Below, in pieces: positions 30,538 through 39,119 of a DNA stretch of 64,000 nt. The DNA comes from Bordetella sp. FB-8. GTDB taxonomy: Bacteria > Pseudomonadota > Gammaproteobacteria > Burkholderiales > Burkholderiaceae_B. The notes beneath the pieces are model-generated. The model saw nothing but the letters and a program-made list of their open reading frames with translations. It did not search any database and was not told the origin of the DNA. A program made the position numbers and the translations under genes. Position 1 is the first letter of the stretch; the number at the start of each line of letters is the position of its first letter. The stretch covers positions 3,919,742 to 3,983,741 of the forward strand of contig NZ_KB907784.1 of the NCBI RefSeq assembly GCF_000382185.1, read 5' to 3'.

Positions 30538-30969
30538 ATGGCACCCATCCGTCTGCGGCACGTGGAAGACTCTCAGACCTGCGCGGCCTGCTTCGACCTC
30601 ATGCGGGAGTTGCGCCCGCACTTGGCAAGCGCACAGGCGTTTCACGAACAGGTCGAGCGCCAGTCTGCCCAGGCCTACCGCCTGTTGGCAGCCTGGGACG
30701 GCGAACAGGCCGTATCGCTGGCCGGTTACCGGCTTCAGGAGAACCTGATCTATGGGCGCTTCGTCTACATCGACGACCTGGTGGTGGCCCCCCAGGCCCG
30801 CAGCCGTGGCCTTGGCCGACAGATGATCGACGCGGTGCGCGAGCAGGCCCGGCAGCTCGGGGGGGCTTACCTGATCCTGGATACGGGCCTGGCCAACTCG
30901 CTCGCGCAGCGCTTTTATTTTCGCCAGGGGCTGCTGTCCAAGGGGCTGCATTTTTCCCAGGCGCTTTAG
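30538..30969 (+). CDS. GNAT family N-acetyltransferase
   Basis: A 143-residue acetyl-CoA-dependent acetyltransferase. Core motif A is present (VYIDDLVVAPQARSRGLGRQ followed by MIDAVREQARQLGG), with the C-terminal LDTGLANSLAQRFYFRQGL. The substrate is unknown. An AAGGA ribosome site precedes the ATG at 30538. It is followed 21 bases later by the AhpD-like gene, suggesting a two-gene operon under control of the divergent MocR regulator. Confidence 0.88.
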   Translation: MAPIRLRHVEDSQTCAACFDLMRELRPHLASAQAFHEQVERQSAQAYRLLAAWDGEQAVSLAGYRLQENLIYGRFVYIDDLVVAPQARSRGLGRQMIDAVREQARQLGGAYLILDTGLANSLAQRFYFRQGLLSKGLHFSQAL

Positions 30970-30990
30970 AAACTCATATGGAGCAATGAA

Positions 30991-31422
30991 ATGAAGACAC
31001 TCAGACTGGAATATTCGAAACTCTCGCCGCAAGCTTATGCGGGCCTGATCGCGACCAATAAGGCGCTGGACTACAGCAGCCTGGGCAAGGAGCTGATCGA
31101 ACTGGTCAACCTGCGCGTTTCCCAGATCAACGGCTGCGCCTTCTGTCTGGAGATGCATGCCAAGTCGTCCCGGGAAGGCGGCGTGCCCGACGCCAAGATC
31201 GACAGCGTGGCCGGCTGGCGCGTCAGCGCGCACTTCTCCGAACGCGAGCGCGCCGCCCTGCATTGGGCCGAGTCTCTCGCGCACGTCGACCAGACGCATG
31301 CCCCGGACGATGCCTACGAGTCCCTGAAAGCGCACTTCAGCGACGCCGAGATCTCGGATCTGACCTTCGTCATCGCGCTGATGAGCGCGTTCAATCGATT
31401 GGCCATCGGCATGCGCCAATGA
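30991..31422 (+). CDS. AhpD-like alkylhydroperoxidase / carboxymuconolactone decarboxylase family protein
   Basis: A 143-residue protein of the AhpD core family with the redox motif in VSQINGCAFCLEMHAKSSRE (CxxC followed by His), unlike the CMD homologue at 14419. Expected to act as a small cytoplasmic peroxidase or oxidoreductase. It follows the GNAT gene with a clear AGGAGC-like site (TATGGAGCAATGAA). Pairing of GNAT, AhpD-like and MocR genes is common in proteobacteria. Confidence 0.9.
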   Translation: MKTLRLEYSKLSPQAYAGLIATNKALDYSSLGKELIELVNLRVSQINGCAFCLEMHAKSSREGGVPDAKIDSVAGWRVSAHFSERERAALHWAESLAHVDQTHAPDDAYESLKAHFSDAEISDLTFVIALMSAFNRLAIGMRQ

Positions 31423-31623
31423 GGCGCTGACATGCTGTTTGGCCGCGTATGAGAGATGTCATGGTTCGGCCCTCACATTTTTCAACGGCATCGCAATTTC
31501 ATTTACGAAGCGCGAAGTGCCCTACTTCGCGCCTTGACATTGGCCATGAAGTCGGCCAGATCCATATGACCTTGGACTTACTGTTCGAGTTCTGTCCAGG
31601 TAGATTTATCCAGATCCAGTCCC

Positions 31624-32487
31624 TCAAGACGCTGGCTGGCCGACAAAACAGGACTCGGGTATCCCCCTTAGACCTGGCACGCAAATCGCAAGCAAGGCGC
31701 CGTCTGCATCAATGGGGGTGGAGAGGTCCACTCTTGCGCTGGTACAGAACAGCATGTCGCCGGAAGGGCCGCCGATCACGGGACACGTGGTCTGTTTCGC
31801 CGGCGCCGACATGACACGATCCACGCGGCCATCAGGGTTGTACCGAACGACTCTGCCGCCACCCCACTCAGCATTCCACACGAAGCCATCGGCATCGACA
31901 CAGGCGCCGTCGGGCGCGCCATCGCCGACGACATTCGAAAATATTCGCTGATGCTCGAGGGAGGGATAGTCGCAGCAAAAAATGTGGGGCTGCAGTGAGT
32001 CGCAGTAGTACATCGTCGTACCGTCAGGACTAAAGCAAATGCAGTTTGGGATGGCAACACCGGGCAGCGCCAGAGACTCGATTGTCAGCGTTTGGGCATT
32101 GAGACGATAAAATGCCCCCACCCGCTCTTGCGGCTCGCCTTCGTGCATGGTGCCGAAGACGAAGTTGCCCGCGCGATCGCACCGCCCGTCGTTAATCCGT
32201 GTGTCGGGGTTGCCGGGTGATACGCCGATCTCCGTGAGCGCACCCGTTGTCATATCAAAAAAAGACAACCGAGATTCCAATCCCAGTAACAACACTTCCT
32301 GCCGCGCGGTGAGTGCAAAGGACCCCAAGCGCTCTGGCATGGGCCACCGCTGGCTGGTTCCGGTTCGAGGTTCGTAAGCCAGTAGCTCATTTCCCATAAT
32401 GTTGGTCCAGAAAAGTCGGTGGGTCCGTGGGCACCAGATTGGACATTCGCCGAGAAGGTCCTCGGACTTTACAATAATTTCAAACAT
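31624..32487 (-). CDS. SMP-30/gluconolactonase family protein
   Basis: A 287-residue six-bladed beta-propeller lactonase. Metal-ligand positions are visible: Glu in LLGECPIWCPRTHRLFW, Asn in DTRINDGRCDRAGNF, Asn in GVAIPNCICFSPDGTTMYYC, and Asp in GAPDGACVDADGFVWNAEWG. The family hydrolyses sugar or related lactones in the cytoplasm. No neighbours of sugar metabolism are seen. The IS5 copy 2 begins 64 bases upstream of its start and may have displaced its promoter. Confidence 0.9.
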   Translation of the reverse strand: MFEIIVKSEDLLGECPIWCPRTHRLFWTNIMGNELLAYEPRTGTSQRWPMPERLGSFALTARQEVLLLGLESRLSFFDMTTGALTEIGVSPGNPDTRINDGRCDRAGNFVFGTMHEGEPQERVGAFYRLNAQTLTIESLALPGVAIPNCICFSPDGTTMYYCDSLQPHIFCCDYPSLEHQRIFSNVVGDGAPDGACVDADGFVWNAEWGGGRVVRYNPDGRVDRVMSAPAKQTTCPVIGGPSGDMLFCTSARVDLSTPIDADGALLAICVPGLRGIPESCFVGQPAS

Positions 32488-32550
32488 AATCTACTCAGTG
32501 TGGGGTGGGTCGGAGCAGCGCTTCTACTGCAAAAGCAGCCGTTGAACTAG

Positions 32551-33376
32551 GGTCTGTCATCAATTGAGCCAAATGACGGCAGCGGCGAGATGAATGGCGC
32601 CAAGGAACGCGGTGCGGGTTTTATCGTAGCGCGTGGCGATGGCGCGGTACTGCTTGAGGCGGGCGAAGAAGTTCTCGATCAGGTGACGCGCCTTGTACAA
32701 GTGCCGGTCATAGTCTCGCTGCTGCTTGCGTGTGCGTAGAGAGGGGATGACGACGGACTTTCCAGCGCGTAACAGGGGTTCGATCACGCGCTGCTGCGCG
32801 TCATAGGCTTTGTCGGCCATCACTGTTTCCCCTTGCGTATGCGGCAACAGGGCATCGGCCCCTTCCAAATCCGAGGCCTGCCCCGGCGTCAGGTGAAAAC
32901 GCGTTGGGTTGCCCAGCGCATCGACCGTGGCATGAATCTTTGTGCTCAGCCCCCCTCGGCTGCGTCCGATGGCTTGCGCCTGAGCCCCCCTTTTCCGCCT
33001 GTGCCATGCTGGTGGGCTCGCACAATCGTGGCATCTATCATCGCGTACTCGTTGTCCGCATCCTGTGCCAGCGCCTCAAACACGCGCCGCCACACGCCGC
33101 TACGGCTCCAACGCATGTGCCTCAGATGCACGACGCGGAAATCCCCGAAGCGCTCCGGCAAATCCCGCCAGGGTATACCTGCGCGATAGCGATACAGCAC
33201 CGCCTCTACGAATAGGCGATTGTCTCGCGCGGTCACGCCAGCATGGCCCGCTCGCCCAGGCAGCAAACCTTCAATCCGCTCCCACTGATCATCTCGCAAT
33301 GCATATCGTCTCGACATACGGCCGAAGTTTGGAACGCCTGGCCTAAAATCTCAAGCCATCAATTGATGACAGCCCC
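32551..33376 (-). mobile_element. IS5-family (IS427-like) insertion sequence, copy 2, 826 bp
   Basis: Same length, ends and encoded proteins as copy 1 (12925-13750), and the same orientation. It is flanked by TAG on both sides. It is inserted into the 3' part of a gene that reads leftward (33377-33898), which is thereby truncated. Confidence 0.92.
32560..33317 (-). CDS. IS5-family transposase, two frames joined by predicted programmed frameshift (copy 2)
   Basis: Product identical to copy 1. The first frame (33317 to 32946) carries the N-terminal domain and the first catalytic Asp, the second frame (down to 32560) the remaining Asp and Glu. The A4G6 slip site is the complement of 32985-32994. 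Both copies keep the same frames, so the two-frame state is conserved and most likely functional. Confidence 0.88.
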
Positions 33377-33898
33377 TAGTAGGAAGCCGGCACATAGATA
33401 TCGGTGTTGCGGGCTTGGGTGCAGCCTGATGCGTTCAACGGTCGTATCAACGATCGCGATCACCTGGACATCGGCGTACATGGGGTCACAGTCGTCAAAG
33501 ATTTCGTTTGCGGAAAATTGTTCGGCGATTTCCTTGTCCATAAAATTCAATGCCTCTTTTGTCCTGGCATTGCCGGATGGACAATCTGCCAAATTCAAAC
33601 GATTCAACGCCTTGTTTGTGACCGGGTCGTTCAGCGCCCATACCGCCAAACCGGAGAGCATCAGCGGGTAGCCCATCAGTTTTCCGGGCGAAAGCGGCCG
33701 TACCGTCGCGCCCAGCAAGACGAAGTGATCTATGATCACCGATGGCGTGATCTGGCCGGCGACGGCCAGCTCCAGCAGCAAGGTCAAGCCGTTGCGCGGT
33801 GCCAGCTGGCCATTCAAGTTGGTCTGCAAGGCGATGGCGATGCAATCGCCGAAAGCGATGGGTAACAGTATCGCGTTGATCAGGCGCTTTTTACGCAA
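33377..33898 (-). pseudogene. unknown protein gene, 3' end removed by IS5 insertion
   Basis: About 174 codons reading leftward from a TTG at 33898 that overlaps the stop of the amidohydrolase gene. The frame runs into the IS and stops inside it, adding a few foreign residues. I do not recognise the family. The first part is hydrophobic (INAILLPIAFGDCIAIALQT, LTLLLELAVAGQITPSVIID) and the second part polar (SGNARTKEALNFMDKEIAEQ). It was probably co-transcribed with the amidohydrolase. How much is lost cannot be told from the sequence. Confidence 0.55.
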
Positions 33899-35282
33899 AG
33901 TGAATGGGTGCGAACGATTCGGCAAACAGATCTGGCTGGTAACCGGCGGCCTCGAAGATATGGGTGCATGATTCGTCGATCGCGCAGCGCAGCTTGGCCT
34001 GATCCACACCCAGCACGATGCCACCGCGTTTGCGCACGCGCCCGCCGATGATGACGGTATCGATATTGGCGCGCTCAGCCGCGTGCACCACGGTGGCGAT
34101 AGCGTTGTTGACAGGGTACAGATTAAGGTCGCTGGTGCGGATGAGAACCAGATCGGCCTGCTTGCCCGGCGTCAAGCTTCCAATGCGATTCTCCAGTCCC
34201 GCGCACGCGGCGCCATCGATCGTGGCAGCCTCCAGCAACCGGAACGCATTGGTTGGAGCCGGCGCATGGTGATGACCATGGATGCGCCGGCTATGTCCCA
34301 CGACCCGTTGCAGGTAAAACGCCACGCGCATCTCCATGAACATGTCGCCGCTGTACGAGGTCTCGTTGTCGACGCTGAGACCCGGGCGAATGCCGTGATG
34401 AAGCGCTGCCTGCCAGGCGTGCATGCCATCCTCGATACCGTAGTGGGCATCCGAACGCGGGCATACATTGACACGCACACCCGCCTCGCGCAAGATTTTC
34501 CAGCCGGAGTCCGGCAGGCAGGTACAGTGGTTGAAGATGTTGTCGCTGCCGAGCAAACCCTGCTGGTGCAGCGCCGCGAGCTCGGCCGCCATGTCACCAC
34601 CAAAAAACTCGGTCACAATGGGAATGCCCAGTTCTCGTGCGACGGCCCACTGGTCCGGTTCAAGCTGCGCCATCATGGCCAGTGTCACCAGGCCGTCCGG
34701 ATGAGCGGTGAAATACTTGGCCTGCAGGCGGGCGAGATTGCCTGCCCAATGCGCCTCGTCCCAGACGCCCGATACGGGCGCCCCGGCCGCGTGGACCGCA
34801 CGGATACCTGTATCTAGCAGAGCTTCCACCGCCGCGTCGGAGTGCGCCCCTGTGCGGCTGTTGTGGGAGTTGTCGATCACGGTCGTGATGCCGGCATCGA
34901 TGCAGCCCAATGCCGTGAGCAGGTTGCCAACGTAGATATCGCGCGGCCGGTAATATTTGGCAAACGAGAAATGCGTGGCATTGCAATAGTCCTGCAGCGT
35001 CGCCGCATTGGGATTGATGCGGCGAAGCTGGCCTTCCCAGCAATGGCGATGGGTATCGACCATGCCAGGAATGGCGATCATATCCGCCGCATCGATAACT
35101 TGGGCACCGTCGGCCTGCAGGTGTACGCCGATGGCGGCAATGGTGCCGTCTACAATCAGGATGTTGCCCATGGGCATATTGCCGACATCGCCATCCATGC
35201 TGATGATGGTGGCGCCTCGAATCAGAATCTTGCGAGGGGCCGGTGCCAGCGGCACCAGCAGTTGACGGTCCTGATCGGACAT
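33891..35282 (-). CDS. amidohydrolase family metal-dependent hydrolase (cytosine deaminase/atrazine chlorohydrolase-like)
   Basis: A 463-residue hydrolase. The metal motif HxH is in IPGMVDTHRHCWEGQLRRIN, with further ligands in VTEFFGGDMAAE, IFNHCTCLPDSG and the Asp in GLSVDNETSYSGD. The C-terminal DAIENRIGSL-type sequence appears as LENRIGSLTPGKQADLVLIR, typical of the TrzA/AtzA/SsnA-like deaminase group. It hydrolyses or deaminates a nitrogenous ring or amide; the substrate is unknown. The start at 35282 is chosen because upstream codons lack family similarity. It diverges from a LysR regulator at 35431. Confidence 0.88.
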   Translation of the reverse strand: MSDQDRQLLVPLAPAPRKILIRGATIISMDGDVGNMPMGNILIVDGTIAAIGVHLQADGAQVIDAADMIAIPGMVDTHRHCWEGQLRRINPNAATLQDYCNATHFSFAKYYRPRDIYVGNLLTALGCIDAGITTVIDNSHNSRTGAHSDAAVEALLDTGIRAVHAAGAPVSGVWDEAHWAGNLARLQAKYFTAHPDGLVTLAMMAQLEPDQWAVARELGIPIVTEFFGGDMAAELAALHQQGLLGSDNIFNHCTCLPDSGWKILREAGVRVNVCPRSDAHYGIEDGMHAWQAALHHGIRPGLSVDNETSYSGDMFMEMRVAFYLQRVVGHSRRIHGHHHAPAPTNAFRLLEAATIDGAACAGLENRIGSLTPGKQADLVLIRTSDLNLYPVNNAIATVVHAAERANIDTVIIGGRVRKRGGIVLGVDQAKLRCAIDESCTHIFEAAGYQPDLFAESFAPIHFA

Positions 35283-35430
35283 TGTTGAGTCCTGCTCTAG
35301 ATAATTGAGTGCAAACAGTCTAGCGAAGGCGACCACGTGGAAAAAGTAGCCCCCGGGGTTTTCATCATGCAGAAAAGTCGAATAATTTTGAGGTGCAGAG
35401 CCGTTTCCTTCACCCATTCACGGACAAGAG

Positions 35431-36333
35431 ATGGATCGCGTACAAGCAATGCAGGTATTCCTTCGCGTGGTCGAGAGCAGGAGTTTTGTGCGCGCGGCGC
35501 AGACTCTGGGCTTACCCGCATCGTCGGTGACCGGCATAATCAAGCGGCTTGAAAAACATTTGCAGACGCGCCTGCTGAACCGTTCCACCAGAAACCTGAG
35601 CCTGACGCCGGAAGGCGAGCGGTACTACCACCGCTGCCGCGAAATCCTCGAACTGATCGACGACACCGAATCCGGGCTGCTAGGCTCCGTCGAACGCCCG
35701 CAAGGACGCCTGCGCGTGGATATGCCTGGCGGCATCGCCCATGCCGTTATCCTGCCGCAATTGCGCCAATTCCAGCAGCGATACCCGGACATTTACCTGA
35801 TGATCGGAGTAAATGATCGCCAGGTGGACCTGATCCAGGAGGGGGTCGATTGCGTCATCCGCACCGGCAGCCTTGATGACTCGACGCTCGTCGCGCGCAG
35901 CCTGGGCGAGCTGCGATGGATCACCTGCGCGGCACCGTCCTACTTGGCTGAACATGGTGTTCCCGAGGTCTTGGAGGATTTGCAGCGTCACCGGGCGGTC
36001 CACTACTTTTCCAGCACGAAGCGGCGAGGAGTCGATCTGCATTTCGTCGAGGAGGGCATCGGCATCGCCGTTTCAGTCCCGGGAACAGTGGCTGTCAACG
36101 AGACTGAGCTTTACATCAAGCTATGCCTCGATGGCTGCGGCTTGATGCAGCTAGCCGAGATCCTGGTGACCGACCTGTTGCAGACCGGAGAATTGGTCGA
36201 GGTGCTGGCCCACAGGCGGCCGGCGCCGGTACCGGTATCACTACTCTATCCCCATCAGCGCTTTCTCTCTCCAGCGATGCGCGCGTTCACCGACTGGACG
36301 ACAGAGCTGTTCGGCAATGCCAAGCTGGAGTGA
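35431..36333 (+). CDS. LysR-family transcriptional regulator
   Basis: A 300-residue LysR protein starting MDRVQAMQVFLRVVESRSFV with the helix-turn-helix RAAQTLGLPASSVTGIIKRL and the junction LNRSTRNLSLTPEGERYYHR. The effector domain starts at GRLRVDMPGGIAHAVILPQL and contains VDCVIRTGSLDDSTLVARSL. It is the CrgA-like subgroup. It is divergent from the amidohydrolase gene, 148 bases apart, and is the probable regulator of that unit. Confidence 0.92.
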   Translation: MDRVQAMQVFLRVVESRSFVRAAQTLGLPASSVTGIIKRLEKHLQTRLLNRSTRNLSLTPEGERYYHRCREILELIDDTESGLLGSVERPQGRLRVDMPGGIAHAVILPQLRQFQQRYPDIYLMIGVNDRQVDLIQEGVDCVIRTGSLDDSTLVARSLGELRWITCAAPSYLAEHGVPEVLEDLQRHRAVHYFSSTKRRGVDLHFVEEGIGIAVSVPGTVAVNETELYIKLCLDGCGLMQLAEILVTDLLQTGELVEVLAHRRPAPVPVSLLYPHQRFLSPAMRAFTDWTTELFGNAKLE

Positions 36334-36348
36334 TCGATGTTGGCACAT

Positions 36349-36510
36349 CAAATTAAATTAAATAACTGGGCATGGCACTTTGGTGTGAATCCGCCCATGG
36401 CCATATTGAGGCGTTCGTGATTGTAGGACCACATCCAACGCGTGGCATGCTCCTGCACCTTCTCCAGGTCTTGCCACTCGTACTGCGATAGCCATTCGTA
36501 TCTGGCCGTC
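36349..36510 (-). pseudogene. IS3-family transposase C-terminal fragment
   Basis: The minus strand encodes RYEWLSQYEWQDLEKVQEHA followed by TRWMWSYNHERLNMAMGGFT, the conserved end of IS3-group transposases (rve domain tail), then a stop near 36349. Only about 50 codons remain and no inverted repeat is evident. It is joined directly to a transporter fragment in a different frame. Confidence 0.75.
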
Positions 36511-36898
36511 CGGTTAAAGAGACGAAGCAGATGAACGACAGGTACAGCACCTTGGGATTGCTCATCACCTTGAGCGGGTCCAGATGCGGTGCGCGCGGGT
36601 GCGCTTTTTTAGCGTTTTCCAGCTCGTTCAGCAGCCAGTCCCGCTCCTCGGGCTTGAGCGACTTGGCATCTACCGAGCGGTTCGTAAGCTATGCATAGCA
36701 CAGAAATCCGCCTATCAGCGCAGGCGCGCCTTCCAGAAGCGGCATCCCGCGCCACCCACCCCAGTTCATCCAGTGCACGTTATCCATAACCCACGTGCTA
36801 AATGGTGCTCCCAGGATGTACGACACAGGAATGGCCGTTGTAAAAAGCGAAACCGTCGTTGCCAACTCTTTGGCACGGAACCACTGTGCTGCACAAAC
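36511..36898 (-). pseudogene. MFS transporter fragment with internal stop
   Basis: The minus strand encodes a middle piece of an MFS permease (WFRAKELATTVSLFTTAIPV, GGWRGMPLLEGAPALIGGFL), an in-frame TAG after FLCYA, then LTNRSVDAKSLKPEERDWLL and PHLDPLKVMSNPKVLYLSFI. The pattern is that of the phthalate/tartrate-type anion:cation symporter group. Both ends are missing: one end meets the IS3 fragment, the other abuts the tRNA-side terminator. It is decayed DNA at the border of the integrated element. Confidence 0.75.
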
Positions 36899-36932
36899 AA
36901 AAAACCCTAGAGCTCTGCTTCTCTAGGGTTTT
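36899..36932. terminator. terminator downstream of the tRNA-Val end
   Basis: AAACCCTAGAG pairs with CTCTAGGGTTT around a short loop (CTCTGCTT), with T-runs on both strands. It lies about 30 bases beyond the CCA end of the minus-strand tRNA piece and probably terminated the original tRNA transcript. Confidence 0.75.
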
Positions 36933-36964
36933 TGCATTGCCTTGCACACCGATGCACAGGAAAG

Positions 36965-37009
36965 TGGTGGGTGCTACAGGGTTCGAACCTGTGACCTACG
37001 CCTTGTAAG
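36965..37009 (-). repeat. 3' fragment of tRNA-Val(UAC), left attachment site of the integrated element
   Basis: Read on the minus strand, the piece starts CTTACAAGGCGT (anticodon loop with UAC and the 3' stem), then variable AGGTC, a perfect T-arm (ACAGG/CCTGT with loop TTCGAAC), the 3' acceptor strand and an encoded CCA. The sequence 5' of it (toward 37050) has no D-arm or 5' acceptor strand, so the tRNA is not complete. A lone 3' half is the classic scar of an integrase that targets the tRNA 3' end. The intact tRNA should be at the far end of the element, beyond the window. Confidence 0.8.
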
Positions 37010-37214
37010 AACGCGGTTTGTAAATAGGTGAAAATACAAAGCGCAGTCTTTTCAACGACTTGCAGCGATAGCATACCCTCAATTCACTGCGCTTTGCTAC
37101 CTATTTCAGGCCATTTGCAAGGTTTCACGTCAAGAATCCGGCAAGACGATTTTCAGTCACAATACAGGCTCCAAGCGTTGGGACGTTTCATCCTTACCTT
37201 GGATTTTTACCTTT

Positions 37215-37301
37215 GGGTGGCAGTTTTGGGAAGTGCGCGCGAGTTTCCGTGACGCACAGCGGTTGCCTGTAACCGTTCGCCAGTCCCATTTCTTGCCACC
37301 C
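37215..37301. other. structured non-coding region, candidate oriT
   Basis: The region 37010-37353 has no convincing gene. Inside it GGGTGGCA (37215) is repeated inverted as TGCCACCC (37294-37301), each with a nearby TGGGA/TCCCA, and a hairpin CGGTT/AACCG (37260-37264 with 37271-37275) lies between. It is followed by a gene pair whose second member is a ribbon-helix-helix protein of relaxosome-accessory type. Position at the element edge next to such a gene suggests an origin of transfer; no nick-site motif can be assigned from sequence alone. Confidence 0.35.
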
Positions 37302-37353
37302 ACCCTGCTGTCTTCCCTCACCGTCTGGCGACGGTTCATTACAGGAATCCCCC

Positions 37354-37689
37354 ATGCAAACCGCAAACTTCGCGGTGGCAGCTTTGGCTCGCCACCCGCG
37401 CCCGCTTTCGCCTACGCAATCCGCTCATGACACCGCATCGCCGCCCCGGGAAGAGCCCCAATTTCCTGATGCGGAGCGCGCGGCAAGGCATGCAGTGCAG
37501 ATCTGGTTCTCGGGCAAGATCGAAGAAAGCTTGATGGATTTTCGCAACGAACGATGCCGTGAGCATTGCGAGCGCCACGACGACGGGGCGCTGCGGCATC
37601 ACATGCGCATGACGGCATTCGAGCGCGCCTATGCCGAGGAAGTCGGTCGAATTATCGTGGAGCGCCGCTATGTCAGGCCCATTACTTGA
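37354..37689 (+). CDS. hypothetical protein, first gene of the integrated element
   Basis: A 111-residue protein of unknown family. The N-terminal third is Pro/Ala-rich, the rest is charged and helical (RAARHAVQIWFSGKIEESLM, MTAFERAYAEEVGRIIVERR). No signal or membrane helix is visible. It overlaps the following ribbon-helix-helix gene by 20 bases, which supports translation and co-expression. A partial ribosome site (CAGGAA) precedes the ATG. Confidence 0.5.
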   Translation: MQTANFAVAALARHPRPLSPTQSAHDTASPPREEPQFPDAERAARHAVQIWFSGKIEESLMDFRNERCREHCERHDDGALRHHMRMTAFERAYAEEVGRIIVERRYVRPIT

Positions 37690-38032
37690 AAAATTCGTGG
37701 GAGTGCGGATGTCTCACGACGAGCACCAGTCCTACATAAAGGCAGCGGCCGATCTCGGGCTCAGCCTCTCTGAGTACTTGCGGCTGCGCCTGGTCAATGC
37801 CGGCGAGGACCTTGTGGCCGATCAGATCGCGCAGTTGCGCCTGGCCCTAGTCGACACCTCGGACGACGATGTGGCGCGAGGCGCGCTTCGGCCGCTTGTG
37901 CTCGAACTGCTGCTCTTGCTGCGGCATCTGATGAAGCCTGGCGAGCTGCGCGCTGTTCATGCCGAACTGCAGCGATTGGGTATCACGCCCTGGACGCCTA
38001 CCCAGCACAAACCTGGTTCCCCTGAACCCTGA
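37670..38032 (+). CDS. ribbon-helix-helix protein, probable relaxosome accessory (MobC/TraJ-like)
   Basis: A 120-residue protein starting MSGPLLEKFVGVRMSHDEHQ and continuing SYIKAAADLGLSLSEYLRLR, the strand-helix-helix pattern of ribbon-helix-helix DNA-binding proteins, here of the type that assists conjugative relaxases. The C-terminal half is helical and leucine-rich (LRPLVLELLLLLRHLMKPGE). The start at 37670 is chosen because it gives the beta-strand just after the N-terminus. No relaxase gene is in the window. It may instead be a transcription regulator of the pil operon that follows. Confidence 0.55.
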   Translation: MSGPLLEKFVGVRMSHDEHQSYIKAAADLGLSLSEYLRLRLVNAGEDLVADQIAQLRLALVDTSDDDVARGALRPLVLELLLLLRHLMKPGELRAVHAELQRLGITPWTPTQHKPGSPEP

Positions 38033-38076
38033 CCCAGGCCAGCCGAATCCCTCGAGCTCGCCCTGCGGAGAACTAC

Positions 38077-39117
38077 ATGAATGGAACGCGGATGGCTGCC
38101 TCGAGAGCGGTGGCCTTCATATTTGTGAGTGTGCTGGCCGGGTGCGGCTTTACGCCTAAAGATCCACCCATGCCCGATGCTGCGAATGCGGTACCGGTCA
38201 ACAGGGTCGAGCCGGATACTCGTCCCTGGACCGAAATTTACCCAGCCGTCGCATCGAGAGCGCCCAAACCCACAGTCGAGAAAATCACCCTCGCCCAAAA
38301 CGATCATCTAGCCATCGGAGCGAGCAGAGCAGAAATGCAGTCGGTGCCGGTTAAGCCAGCGGACCGGGTGGCCCATTCAGATCCCGCGACTTCTACGAAC
38401 AAGTCAGTTCCCGTCGCACTCCCGGTTCCGATACCTTTACCTCCAGCTGCCTCATCGAGAACGACATCGGTAGCAGTGACTACCTCGACGATTCCGAAGC
38501 AGGAAAACCTCGAGCAAGGGCATGCCGAAAGTGTTTCCTTACCAAGGTTGGATACTGTGCTCATGAAATCGAAGGGGTCGCAAACGCGACCCTTTGGTTT
38601 GCCTAACACGAAGGTAGACCCGATCCTGATGGCTGCGATTGCGCCCGTCTCGATACTGCCTGCAAGAGCAATGGTGGCGCACTCTCGAACTGATGCTCGC
38701 CCCTTGCCTGCAGCCTCGGTTGGGGCTGTCCCTAATGCGCAAGTCCAAGATGTTCTAAGTGGCATGATCGTCACGCGGGATCTGACACCGAGCGAGTCAC
38801 TTCCAGAGCTTGAAGCGCATTTGCCACCGGCCAGACTACCCGAGCCGCCTGCGCCGCAGAACCTCACCTGGGTTGCAAGTTCCGGCACGCTGCTTTCCGA
38901 TGTTGTACGCAACTGGGGTTATCAAGAAACCCCGCACTGGTGGGTCGTCTGGAATACGAAGGCCGATTTCACGATCGGATCGCCCTACTCGATCAAAGCC
39001 CCTGATTTTCTGTCGGCCTCGGCGCAGCTTTTTGCTGCCGCGCGACAAGAAAACCACTACTTCACTGTCGTGAAACACCCGAACCACGTTCTGGTTGTCT
39101 CCACGCCGACGGAATAA
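38077..39117 (+). CDS. pilL: PilL-like lipoprotein with TcpQ C-terminal domain
   Basis: A 346-residue lipoprotein. The lipobox LAGC follows a signal segment (VAFIFVSVLAGCGFTPKDPP), the middle is long and low-complexity, and the last 90 residues (LTWVASSGTLLSDVVRNWGY to HPNHVLVVS) match the toxin-coregulated-pilus Q/PilL C-terminal domain, which binds or stabilises the secretin. It is the first gene of a type IVb pilus operon, 3 bases before the secretin. A GGAGAA site precedes the ATG. R64-type PilL proteins have the same layout. Confidence 0.75.
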   Translation: MNGTRMAASRAVAFIFVSVLAGCGFTPKDPPMPDAANAVPVNRVEPDTRPWTEIYPAVASRAPKPTVEKITLAQNDHLAIGASRAEMQSVPVKPADRVAHSDPATSTNKSVPVALPVPIPLPPAASSRTTSVAVTTSTIPKQENLEQGHAESVSLPRLDTVLMKSKGSQTRPFGLPNTKVDPILMAAIAPVSILPARAMVAHSRTDARPLPAASVGAVPNAQVQDVLSGMIVTRDLTPSESLPELEAHLPPARLPEPPAPQNLTWVASSGTLLSDVVRNWGYQETPHWWVVWNTKADFTIGSPYSIKAPDFLSASAQLFAAARQENHYFTVVKHPNHVLVVSTPTE

Positions 39118-39119
39118 AC

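Noticed and set aside
36965..37060. Complete tRNA-Val gene
   Set aside because: The anticodon loop, T-arm and 3' acceptor are present, but the D-arm and 5' acceptor strand are not found upstream on the minus strand.
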